Of a DNA stretch of 64,000 nucleotides, positions 53,900 to 64,000 are shown piece by piece. Location of the stretch: NCBI GenBank assembly GCA_004352715.1, contig SCFE01000052.1, positions 1,280,606 to 1,344,605 on the forward strand, written 5' to 3'. The translations under genes and the position numbers were made by a program. This stretch comes from Hofstenia miamia (Eukaryota > Xenacoelomorpha > Acoela). The notes under the pieces are model-generated. The model worked only from the letters and a program-made list of their open reading frames with translations. It had not been told where the DNA came from and did no database searches. Positions within the stretch are counted from its first letter, which is position 1; each line of letters begins with the position of its first letter.

Positions 53900-55440
53900 G
53901 GTTATCAGTTAATTATTTTTTTTATTACCTATTGTGATTACTGGGTAATAACACATTGATATTTTTTCAAAAAAATGAGATTGGTATCAACTTGCCCTGG
54001 TCTCCCCTATTTTTGAAACACACGTACACAGCAAAAATTTTCATTTCTGAAGAAAATATTCTTTTCATTGTCAATGTTTAACTAAGAATATGAGTTTTCT
54101 TGTTCTTAAATTTTTTCATACTAATATTATTTTCACTAGATGTTTACTGCATCTTATATGCTGAAAAAATAATTTGGTCAAAACAATATAAAATGCAGTA
54201 CACAAATTCAGGGCCCTCTTTGTAATTATTTAGAAGTATATGTAGCTCTTTATTTTACACTGTGTTTCCCAAATCATTAAGTATTTGTTAGAATTTTCAG
54301 ACATTTCTCTTTCTGTCTAAATAAGTAAACTTTGCTTTCTCCACTTAGGTTTTCATCTTTTATAGACCATAATATAATATATAATAATAATAACAATTTC
54401 TTTTGTTTTATTGGAATTGATTTTCAAATTTTTGATTTTGTTATGCATTCTTTAATACAATTTGATGTCATGTAGAGCTGTTAGGTTATACACATGTTTA
54501 ATTTATGTTTGTTAGTTTTGCATTTGAGTTTGTTTGCTCACAAGAAAACTGAGTGTTCTCATTTTTGGTGGAAGAAAATCGTTTCAGACATTTATGAATC
54601 ATTCCTAAAGGGGAGTTAATCCTAATTTTCAGAAAAAAATGATTTTTTGCATATTTATTGACTTTAGGAACCTAACTATAAAGTAATGAAACCTTTTTAA
54701 ATTCAGATTTCTTCACCTATTTTAAAAACGCTTTTATAAATTTACTATGAAAATAACAATTTTCCGTTTGCAAGGCAATGTGTAATATTTCTTTGGTTAT
54801 TTCCAATTTGCAACCAAGCAATTTACTCCAAAATATTAGAGGATATATGGAACTAGAACCAATAAAATATTGGTCAGCAGAACCCTAGGATAAGGTTTTA
54901 CATTAGATGAGTATCCATGTGGCAAATCGACTGTAAAAACCCATTTCTAGTTTTGAAATACAACTAGTGTAAACATTCAAACGTTTACTTCTGACGACTA
55001 AAATTATGAAAAAATGTACTTCCTATTTGCAGAACACATCATTCTTACTTTTCCAGAGCTTGGATACTTATCAAGAGTTTTACTTCATTATAGCTGTAAA
55101 ACATTGAAAACGCTAAAAGTATATAAAATCAAAAACAGAAATTGTTATGTTCTCAGTAGTTATCTCGGTGTTTTGTTTAGAATGTACCAAACTGTAAATT
55201 TGAAGTTCTGAAAAATCACATTTTTGCCATAGAATATTCATTTTTTGGAATTTTAGGACGATATTTTCCTAAAAGACATATTTTTAGATGAAGATTGTGC
55301 TGATATATGTTTAGGAGTAATCTAGGATGGAATATTCCAGAAAATGTGTAGCTTCTATTTTTCTTTATAAATATCAATTAAAATGATTTTACTATCAAAA
55401 TCCTATCAAAACCTGTTGTTGATACTCTGAATTTTCAAAA
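53900..55440. other. Intergenic, nothing recognised
   Basis: AT-rich, with short frames only (for example 55014-55211), none with recognisable domains. Confidence 0.5.
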
Positions 55441-55452
55441 TTTTGGTTGAGG

Positions 55453-55790
55453 AGTAAAAAAGAATGAAAAATTCCATCATGGTAAGACTTCACAGACTAG
55501 TGTCAATTTTTGAATATGAAGCTATTAAACGGTTATAGGATGACTTTACAAGGATGATTTTGAGAAATGCTGTATAACAGAACTTTGAAATGTATTCTAA
55601 AATGTCTTTTGAAGTAAAAAAGAATGAAAAATTCATCATGGTAAGACTTCACAGACTAGTGTCAATTTTTGAATATGAAGCTATTAAACGGTTATAGGAT
55701 GACTTTACAAGGATGATTTTGAGAAATGCTGTATAACAGAACTTTGAAATATATTCTAAAATGTCTTTTGAAGTAAAAAAGAATGAAATA
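55453..55790. repeat. 160-bp tandem duplication, about 2.1 copies
   Basis: Units 55453-55612 and 55613-55771 are nearly identical (one deleted C and one or two substitutions). A partial third unit follows (agtaaaaaagaatgaaa). Periods are 160 and 159 bp. It is non-coding. Confidence 0.9.
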
Positions 55791-56612
55791 TTCCAAAAAA
55801 CAATAAATTGAAATATTACAACTGCTAAATGTCACATGATGGAAAAACTATTACAATTTCTACGTTAAAACATAACTGCTAAGCAAAATTATTTAAATGT
55901 TAACATATGCAAACATAATATATGTCCACAAGAGTAGAAGAATATTAAATATTCCATGTAAGTGAACAGAGCGTAAAATGAACAGAAACTGAAAAAAATT
56001 TGAAAAAACCATCAAACAGAGAGCATTGGAAAACACAAATTTTTTTCCACCTCCGATTTAGTATAACATTAATTATAACAAGGATTAACCCCCTGAACAG
56101 CGAGGAGTCAAATAGAATGAAAAATTAAAAAGAACAAATTTGAAGAGTGAAATAGCAAGAAATATTCCGGAATTACTTTTTAGAGTGGGGTCATAAAAAA
56201 TTAAGAGCTTGCTTTTTGATTTAAGCTATTGTAAATGTTATAGTGTTCAATTCCAGTTAATCATTAAATTCAACGTAGCTATGGTAGATTTCATCAGATG
56301 ATATTATCTCTGTTGGTAAGGCTGTACCTGGCCTGTTGACGTATGTTAGTGCACGTCATTCGTTCATTGCTTTCTACGTTTTTTTGCTTTCGCATTGCTG
56401 TTGCTTCAATCTCATCAGGTTAGTCTTATCATCTACGTTTTTCTCCAATTCCTTTCCACTTTTCTTGTCCTGCTTTTTCCTTCCCCTTTACCTTCACCCT
56501 CCACCACCCCCTCGAGGAATCCAGCCTTACTTCAGCCTTACTTTACTCCACTCCTCCCACCATTAACTAAGTACTTTTTGTTTTAAGTTTTCGCACTTTT
56601 TACGTTTTTACT

Positions 56613-56942
56613 ATGGTGCCTTTTGCCCAAGCCGTGATCCGTAGTGCCCCTGTTGATGAACCAAGTAACGATTGTGTCATCTCAGCACCCACAAATATAG
56701 AACAACTCCGTTTTGATCCATCCAAATTCCAGAATCTTACCACAACCTTTATACTTCCAGCACCACCACCAAGTGAGGGCAGAACAGTTTTCTTCCGTAA
56801 TGTGTACTTTGAACTAGGTAATAAAATTATTGAACTCCTTAAGTCTGTTAATCCAAACATAGGAAGCCCGGTACAAATTTCTAGGACCATAGAATACTGC
56901 TTTAAAAGCATTCCCTTGCCAAAAGACCAGCAGACATTATAG
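56613..56942 (+). CDS. Orphan ORF, 109 aa
   Basis: An ATG start after a pyrimidine-rich leader. The protein (MVPFAQAVIRSAPVDEPSND, PAPPPSEGRTVFFRNVYFEL, ELLKSVNPNIGSPVQISRTI) has no motif I recognise. Codon and base composition are less AT-rich than the surroundings. It could be the first ORF of a truncated retroelement (Gag-like) or an exon of a host gene. No splice donor was decisive. Confidence 0.35.
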   Translation: MVPFAQAVIRSAPVDEPSNDCVISAPTNIEQLRFDPSKFQNLTTTFILPAPPPSEGRTVFFRNVYFELGNKIIELLKSVNPNIGSPVQISRTIEYCFKSIPLPKDQQTL

Positions 56943-57546
56943 GTGTGGTTGCTACATATTTTATACATGTAAATATATTTTAACCTTACCCGTAAAACTT
57001 TTTTAGATATTCGTCCGTTCCTTTTTTAATGCCTCCGTAAGTATGTGTGAATGAGTGTCTATATATTTATTACTTTGTTTTAGTTTTTGTTTGGCTTCCC
57101 TTTTTTGTTTTTCCTTCACTATATGTTTGTTTTGTTAGTGTCCATAGCTCAGTTATTTCTTCATTTGTGTGTTTACTTACTTCTTCTATCCTCTGTACAT
57201 ATGCTTAACACTTTTGTCTGGGTACTTCGTCAACATTTTCCTTCGTTCTTTGGTTGCTTACTAATCTTTGTTATTCTTATGTTAATATTTATTAATAGAA
57301 TGGCGACGGGTATGAGGCAGTGCGGTGTTTTCTGGTACAGTGATGACAAAAGAACTTACACAAGCTTCTTACATTCTGAGTACCATTTTTGTGTAGAAAA
57401 AAAGGTAAGGCCGTAAACATTCATTGAATAATCTAGCTGTTGCTTTATGTTGGATAGGGCTTTTTCCAATCGTGACTGTTTCTGTTTTCGATTTCATCAT
57501 TCACAATATCGGTAGATAAAGGATTCATCTTGAACAGATCCAGATG

Positions 57547-58229
57547 CTACCATGATTTGATCAAGATCCATATCGGATACATTACTGTCAGATTCTGAGT
57601 ACGAACGAACGCTATTGATGGCATCATCTCAATTTCGCCAACTTTACTCTGTACGGTAATCGATTCATTTTTATGTGTATTCTGGACGTGTCCATCACGT
57701 TTCGTTTTTAAGCCAATACAAAATGAACATTTTTTATTGATTTTTCGTTTTTTCATCAATTTTTCACAGGATTTCAAATGTTTAACAATGTTCCTCTTGT
57801 ACTATGACTTTGTTGAAAATCCATTAGTTGGACAAAAATACAGATCTCCAACGCATTCGATAATGCGCTGAGATATTAGTATCTGTCCATGTTTCTTTTT
57901 TCGTGTTTATTTCGGGTAAATGTAGTGCTGAACGACTTTTTACAATTTTCACCACGACAAGGATAAACCATATTAAAGCAACTGAAATCCACAACACACC
58001 AGCACTTTAAGAAGATATTTTGCCGACAATCATTGATATTTCGTAAAATCACACGTTGTTTGTAGTGACCAGCTAAAAAGTGAAATATTGCATCCTCTGT
58101 CACTCTTTCGCTAACCTTTTTGCGGTTGAATGGCGCTGCGAGTGATTCGCTCGTCCAATTAAAACCAGACAAAAAAAATTGGAATGTTTCATCTTTTTTT
58201 GATTTCCTATCAAATTTTAAGATAGCCAT
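57547..58229 (-). pseudogene. Broken C2H2 zinc-finger-like coding region
   Basis: The minus frame from 58229 (117 codons, MAILKFDRKSKKDETFQFFL) ends with YPCRGENCKKSFSTTF and RNKHEKRN, a C2H2-like finger. Past the stop, other frames continue with CPTNGFSTKS, then KRNIVKHLKSCEKLMKKRK and CSFCIGLKTKRDGHVQNTH. This suggests a multi-finger protein interrupted by frameshifts. It lies next to a dispersed (TA)n-ending repeat (58447-58625), so it may belong to a transposon. The family is not identified. Confidence 0.45.
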
Positions 58230-58446
58230 ATTGAAATTTTCACTGAGAAAAGAAAGCTTAAACAGGAGGTACCCAAAAATACACTTTGGTACATTCTAAA
58301 AAAACACCGACTTATGCTTTAAACGTAAATAATAATTCTAAGAATCTATTATAGGTCCTTAATCGTACAAATTATGCATTTTCGCAACTAACAATAGGAG
58401 AAAATATTATTGCATTTTTTGCAATTCTTTAGCTAAAGATACGCAT

Positions 58447-58591
58447 AGAATGGGCATTACATCATATTGCGCTATAAACGAATTTCTATGAAAAATTTGT
58501 AATGGCATTACATAAGAAAACTCTCGCTATTCAATTTGCTAACAACGAATGACAAAGGTTAGTTCATAAATATATTATTAAATAATATATG

Positions 58592-58625
<34 letters not shown>
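58447..58625. repeat. Dispersed repeat copy 2, ending in (TA)n
   Basis: The counterpart of 49738-49914. Here the gap after the (TA)n is 58626-58980. Confidence 0.75.
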
Positions 58626-58980
58626 NNNNNNNNNNNNNNNNNNNNNNNNNNNNNNNNNNNNNNNNNNNNNNNNNNNNNNNNNNNNNNNNNNNNNNNNNNN
58701 NNNNNNNNNNNNNNNNNNNNNNNNNNNNNNNNNNNNNNNNNNNNNNNNNNNNNNNNNNNNNNNNNNNNNNNNNNNNNNNNNNNNNNNNNNNNNNNNNNNN
58801 NNNNNNNNNNNNNNNNNNNNNNNNNNNNNNNNNNNNNNNNNNNNNNNNNNNNNNNNNNNNNNNNNNNNNNNNNNNNNNNNNNNNNNNNNNNNNNNNNNNN
58901 NNNNNNNNNNNNNNNNNNNNNNNNNNNNNNNNNNNNNNNNNNNNNNNNNNNNNNNNNNNNNNNNNNNNNNNNNNNNNNNN
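58626..58980. other. Assembly gap in (TA)n
   Basis: 355 Ns between TA arrays. Confidence 0.95.
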
Positions 58981-59016
<36 letters not shown>

Positions 59017-59082
59017 CTTATCAAAACTTGGCTCCATATTATCTACAGGATATTCTATTTCCCGTTATCACCGACTCACGTA

Positions 59083-59340
59083 GGATTAAAGGTCCTCATT
59101 TCACTGTTCCGAATAATAAAAAGGCGAGAACCGACTCTGCCTTTTCATGCGGTAGCCCTACGCTTTTAAACTCCTTACCAATGTCAATTAGAACTGCGGA
59201 GAATAATATCACTTTTAAGAAGGAACTTAAGCACTATTATCTTGGCCAAGCAAATTAACATCTGTCGTTTATAGATAATTTTGTAAATTAGCTAGAGCTT
59301 CTTGTAGCAGGATTTTGCGCTATGCAAGGAACAAAAAATA
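59083..59340 (+). pseudogene. LINE ORF2 C-terminal fragment, copy 2
   Basis: The frame here is open to 59258: KGPHFTVPNNKKARTDSAFS, GSPTLLNSLPMSIRTAENN and TFKKELKHYYLGQ, a standard ORF2 end. It matches 53129-53340 closely in DNA. The 5' part is lost in the gap region. Confidence 0.7.
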
Positions 59341-59368
59341 AAATATAAAAATACAAATAATGTATATG

Positions 59369-59490
<122 letters not shown>

Positions 59491-59593
59491 TTTTATAATT
59501 TTTGACAACTTGTTTATCTCTTCACTAATTTTAGAAACCAAAAATATAGCTCATAGTTACTGTACTAATACCACAAATCTCCATGAAGCCTTG

Positions 59594-59629
59594 CAGAGAC
59601 TACTAGATATTATATTCTAGTAGTCTCTG
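59594..59629. other. Perfect 14-bp stem-loop
   Basis: The arms cagagactactaga (59594-59607) and tctagtagtctctg (59616-59629) are exact inverted copies with an 8-nt AT loop. The function is unknown. Confidence 0.7.
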
Positions 59630-59639
59630 AGCCTAGCTA

Positions 59640-60985
59640 TGACAAAACATTTTAACCATCTTTTTAAATACAAAACTTAAGATAGTTTTTCTAAAAACAA
59701 CAATTCAAATGAAAAACTACTAAACAACCATGCGTCGATTTCACAATAATTAAAAGCTCATTGCTCACTCTAGAATTTCATCACTTTTGAAATACGCAAT
59801 ATATGTCAAGCTAATGTTGGTATTCGTCTGAGTAAACGTGATAAAACAAAACCAAATTGACTAAACAATAGCCGAACGCATGATTTCTCATAACAACTTT
59901 GGCTACAATTCGTAAAATCGGCAGTGAAGTTTGAGTTCTGCAGTAAAGGCCGAACAAATTTGCATTCCACAAGTTCCTGACAAAGTCGGGTGATTTAGTA
60001 TGATAGGCTTTAAAATGCTGGTTCCTTGGTGGGAATGCGTGTCTTGTAATAGTAAACAACACATCTAATCTAATTTTTGGCTGCATCATATTTTGCAAAT
60101 TTAAAATTTTCATTTTCACGATTTCTACATTATTTCCAATCAGTTGAAATCAATTCAGATCAATATCAACGGTAACCCTGAATGAAGAGCATAAAACGCA
60201 GTACTACAGCAGACATTTACTCATTAAATTTCAACAAACATAAGAAAAAAAATTACATGAGACTTCAAAACATTGATTCTTTTTGTGGAGTAAATATGTA
60301 CAGTAATATTATCAAATCGATGTACACTTTATAAGCGAATTGCTGGAAATAACTGTTACTAATTTTCTTTCTGCTCCTAACTAATGAAATTAACACGTTT
60401 GTTATGGAAAAATTGATCATTTGATGCATTTGAGAACTTCCATATAATATAAGTTAGCATCAAAAATACTTAGAATTGAGTACTAAATTTCTGTTTGATA
60501 TATGCCGGATGATGTTGCATATATTTTTCGTTTACGTATTTAACAACATTGACAAGAATATAATTCTGCTTTGAATAATAAATATCATTGCAAAAAATTA
60601 TTTCAAAATTTGCTATATTTGAATAAATACATGGTATTCGCAATTCACTGTAAAGTGAAAACTGTGTTTTTAAAGTATTTTGTTTAAAGAATTGATAAAA
60701 GTAGAACTCCGAGTTTAAAATTTTTCTCGAACTTACAGAAACACTAGAAAGCCTGTCTATAAACCGAAGGTGGACATTGTCAGCATAGTTTATAACGTTT
60801 TGTTAAGTAAATTGCTCTATCATTTTTCTACACAGCCGAGCTACTGTAACTCTGAAAGAGTGACTATTAATGCCGGTTGACCATGAGAATCCTCTAGTGA
60901 CTCGTGGCACTCGGACCACTGATCTGTGTTTAGTCTGATCAGCGGAGTAAAGGCGAAGGTCGATGTTCAATCGACAACCAATATT
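59640..60985. other. Intergenic, nothing firmly recognised
   Basis: The minus frame 59811-60119 (102 codons, KAYHKTSPD-like, NLWNANLFGLYCR) has no identifiable domain. A less AT-rich patch at 60830-60990 leads into the LINE and may belong to it. Confidence 0.45.
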
Positions 60986-61274
60986 ACTAACGATGATTGT
61001 TAAGTGTCGAAGTGAAAAGCAAAATCATTCGCTCTATTGATCATCAGCAGTTCGGAGCAGTTAGCGGCAAATGCACGACTACCGCACTTCTTGACATTGT
61101 CCACAAGTGGCTTAACGAGCTGGATAAAGAAAGTAGTTTTGTTCGCGTATTTCTTTTTGATTTCCGCAAGGCCTTCGACTTGGTTAGCCACCCAATCTTG
61201 AAGGAAAGGTTAGTAGAGGTTGGCATCACTCCGCATACTACCAACTGGATTTTATCGTTCCTTACTNAGATATT

Positions 61275-62060
61275 TTGTTAAGTGTCGAAGTGAAAAGCAA
61301 AATCATTCGCTCGATTGATCAACAGCAGTTCGGAGCAGTTAGCGGCAAATGCACGACTACCGCACTTCTTGACATTGTCCACAAGTGGCTTAACGAGCTG
61401 GATAAAGAAGGTAGTTTTGTTCGCGTATTTCTTTTTGATTTCCGCAAGGCCTTCGACTTGGTTAGCCACCCAATCTTGAAGAAAAGGTTAGTAGAGGTTG
61501 GCATCACTCCGCATACTACCAACTGGATTTTATCGTTCCTTACTAATCGGCAACAACGAATCAAGTTGCCGTGTGGGACATTTTCGACGTGGGAATATCT
61601 CAACGCCGGAGTTCCTCAAGGGACCAAACTAGGTCCCTGGCTTTTCTTATTATTCATTGACACACTTTTCAGGTCTCGTAATAATAGACTAAAGTATGTA
61701 GATGATATGACAGCATGGGAATACACAAACAAGTATTCACCTAGCAACTCATCTGATATATTAGCTGAAATAAGCCGATGGAGTGAGGAAAATCAAATTA
61801 TACTTCATTTGGACAAATGCCAAGAGATCATGCTCAGTTTTCTACGCGATTTTACTTTACCTACAGAACTGATGCTTAATAACATTGCTATACGACGAAT
61901 GAACTCAGCAAAGTTACTGGGAGTCATCTTACAAAACAAGCTCCAGTGGAAGGAAAACACCATGTATCTTATCGGTAAAGCCTCAAAGCGTTTACACTCC
62001 TTAAAGCTTCTTAAGAGAAACAGCGTCAATCACACCGATTGCTATAATGTCTACCTATAG
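61275..62060 (+). pseudogene. LINE reverse transcriptase domain
   Basis: About 261 codons without a stop; the first codon is TTG, so the true start is upstream and missing. QQFGAVSGKCTTTALLDIVH, motif A VFLFDFRKAFDLVSH, motif B AGVPQGTKLGPWLFLLF, motif C LKYVDDMTAWE with both Asp, then KLLGVILQNKLQW. The FDFRKAFDLVSHPIL and GVPQGTKLGPWLF text points to a different LINE family from the (TAG)n element. No endonuclease part is present. Confidence 0.75.
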
Positions 62061-62442
62061 TCGAATACTGCTCTCTGGTGTGGCATCACAGTCTCACTAT
62101 CCGATTCACTTGAGCAAATACAGAAAAGGATTGTTGCATGCAACAAACTATGGCACCAGATGCACAATCCATCCTCTTCACTACCAGACAATAAGTGATC
62201 GTGCTGCACACTACAATTTAAGGAATTGTGGATCCTATCACCCAGTTGCTCGAACGGCTCGCCTAACCAAATCCTTTGCTCATTCCCAAATGAAAAATGA
62301 CTGCTTGATTGTTTACGCACAGTAGCAGCTGTTGTCAAAGTGTACACCCTTGTATTGCATACATTTTAGTGCTAGTGTAGTTGTAATTTATTTTGACCCC
62401 TTGGTCACAGGCGTGTTAGCTGAATACATTATTATTATTATN

Positions 62443-62802
62443 GTCGAATACTGCTCTCCGGTGTGGCATCACAGTCTCACTAGCAAACAAGCCGATTCCC
62501 TTGAACGAATACAGAAAAGGGCATTTAAGATCATATGTCCGAACATCTCGTACGCCTGTGCTTGTGAGTTTCTTGGCTCCAATACATTAGTACAAAGAAG
62601 GATCGTTGCATGCAACAAACTATGGCACCAGATGCACAATCCATCCCATCCTCTTCACTACCAGACAATAAGTGATCGTGCTGCACACTACGATTTAAGA
62701 AATTGTGGATCCTATCATCCAGTTGCTCGAACGGGTCGCCTAACCAAGTCCTTTGCTCATTCCCAAATGAAAAATGACTGCTTGATTGTTTACCCACAGT
62801 AG
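62443..62802 (+). pseudogene. LINE ORF2 C-terminus, second copy
   Basis: VEYCSPVWHHSLTSKQADSL, RIQKRAFKIICPN, CACEFLGSNTLVQRR and YHPVARTGRLTKSFAHS are the C-terminal blocks following the RT domain above. This copy is the fuller one; 62047-62325 has the same ending after an internal deletion. Confidence 0.7.
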
Positions 62803-62935
62803 CAGCTGCTGTCAACGTGTACACCCTTGTATTGCATACATTTTAGTGCTAGTGTAGTTGTAATTTATTTTGCATGCCATTTTGACCCCTTTGGTCACAG
62901 GCGTGTTAGCAGAGTACATTATCATTATCATTATA

Positions 62936-63965
62936 ACGTAATGAGCACCTGCCACAACCAAAAACAGCTATGACACAGCAAAGCTGCCCTAAGCACAGCA
63001 AACTCAGGCCCTTGACCTATCCCATAGATCAGAAGAAAGAGTTATGACTGACATGACTGCTCCATGAGACTTACTCAGCTCAGGAACCAGTAGCAGACAA
63101 GACAAACTACATAGACAGGTTTCACGATTGGCACGGCCCCATGTTTACAAAATACACATGGCAGAAACCTTCGTCTAACCTACTTCTCAACCTCCACTGT
63201 AGGCCCCGGACTTCGTACAATGACGCGTCCTTTAAGACATTACCCAGGAACCGCCACGTGGACTCTGCCCTTCTAGAAAGTTTTGAACGGACTGACCTTT
63301 GGATTAACACAATAATTTTTGTGACACCTTGCGTTATACTAGCTATAAATAATTATTTGAGTCTGATATTTCACGTTCTTAAAAAATTATTTATATGTTA
63401 AAAATTATTTAAAGTTGTAGATTAGTAATTACAGAAAATTCAACTGTTATAACAATGCGTATATAATTCTTAAAAATATGAAATAATTAGCGTAAATTGG
63501 AAACGAAATTTTTTCGAGACAGTTTTTTTCGCGTGCTCTAATATGTGTGAAAATGTAGGAAATATAAATAAATAACATTGGTATGGCCTTACTACCTACA
63601 AAATTACTACTACTTATTAAAAATTTCAATGAATTTTCAATCATATTCCAAAAGTTTTAAAATCTTACAAATAAATTAAAATTTTGCTTTAAATAACTTA
63701 CAATACATATTCAACACATAATCCATAACACGATTCTAATTTAACAAAGGCCATAAGTATATAGGCTTATACGTTTTTTTCGATCAAAGTGTACCTCTTG
63801 TCGTAAAAATCACAAATGAGAATACAATTTATTTCTACACAAATAATGCATAAGCTTGACATAATTGAAAAGCAAAATGCAAAAAAAGGTAATTTACAGG
63901 CTTGCAGTGGGAGGAGGGATCAGGGGCGCACCCAGCTTTTTTTCTGAGGAGGGGAACTATTCTTT
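62936..63965. other. Unassigned sequence at the window end
   Basis: A GC-richer patch at 62940-63310 has open frames on both strands, but neither gives recognisable domain text. The remainder is AT-rich and empty. Confidence 0.4.
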
Positions 63966-63967
63966 AG

Positions 63968-63969
<2 letters not shown>

Positions 63970-64000
<31 letters not shown>
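63970..64000. repeat. (TA)n array reaching the window edge
   Basis: A TA dinucleotide array, cut by the window boundary. Confidence 0.93.

Larger units (their letters stand above)
60990..62935 (+). mobile_element. CR1/L2-like LINE RT region, repeated across two single-N joins
   Basis: A 5'-truncated LINE: RT, C-terminus and 3' tail ending in (ATT/ATC)n. Block 60998-61266 is repeated at 61276-61544 after an N (61267), with a few substitutions. The C-terminal and 3' region occurs at 62047-62441 (with an internal deletion of about 75 bp) and again at 62443-62935 after an N (62442). These are different copies or haplotypes joined together. Confidence 0.75.

Overview
The window is AT-rich nuclear DNA from a eukaryote, almost certainly an invertebrate animal. 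The evidence is spliced genes with long GT-AG introns, a linker-histone-like gene, many (TA)n arrays and a dense mix of LINEs, Tc1/mariner remnants, hAT-type MITEs and foldback elements. There are no operons or prokaryotic signals. The sequence alone does not fix the lineage. Large runs of N sit inside (TA)n arrays. Isolated single Ns often separate near-identical duplicated blocks, which suggests imperfect contig joins.

The main host content is a tandem pair of secreted GH172/DUF2961-type proteins on the + strand. Gene A (11120-17114) and gene B (33114-47929) each have four coding exons with the same phases (0, 0, 1). Exons 2, 3 and 4 have identical lengths in both (198, 49 and 353 bp). Both contain a 49-bp microexon, which I located by reading the introns. 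The spliced products are 333 and 326 aa. Between them on the - strand lie an intronless linker-histone-H1-like gene (21383-21841) and a single-exon divergent protein kinase (29190-30854).

Mobile DNA fills most of the rest. 1) 0.2-4.0 kb: decayed LINE pieces with a foldback inserted. 2) 9.9 kb: a hAT-type MITE. 3) 13.7-15.0 kb: a Tc1-like element in gene A intron 2, ending 38 bp before the microexon. 4) 22.1-25.6 kb: a hAT MITE with a perfect 8-bp target duplication, a 52-bp-arm hairpin, and a compact 2.7-kb retroelement bounded by perfect 47-bp direct repeats. That element encodes a Gag-like ORF and a reverse transcriptase-RNase H, with no integrase or recombinase visible. 5) 36.2-41.2 kb, inside gene B intron 1: a nearly intact CR1/L2-like LINE with an esterase ORF1 and an EN-RT ORF2, bounded by (TAG)n on both sides and followed by a 5'-truncated relative ending in the same microsatellite. 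Its ORF1/ORF2 junction carries a slippery heptamer against the ORF1 stop and a 2A-like motif. 6) 43.4-45.9 kb, in gene B intron 2: three different LINE fragments. 7) 48-64 kb: LINE 3' pieces, an inverted-repeat element with internal minisatellite, a 160-bp tandem duplication, decayed zinc-finger ORFs, and a CR1/L2-like RT region repeated across single-N joins.

The best candidates for something undescribed are the 47-bp-repeat retroelement (with Asn in place of the second Asp of the RT active-site motif) and the LINE frameshift/2A-like junction.
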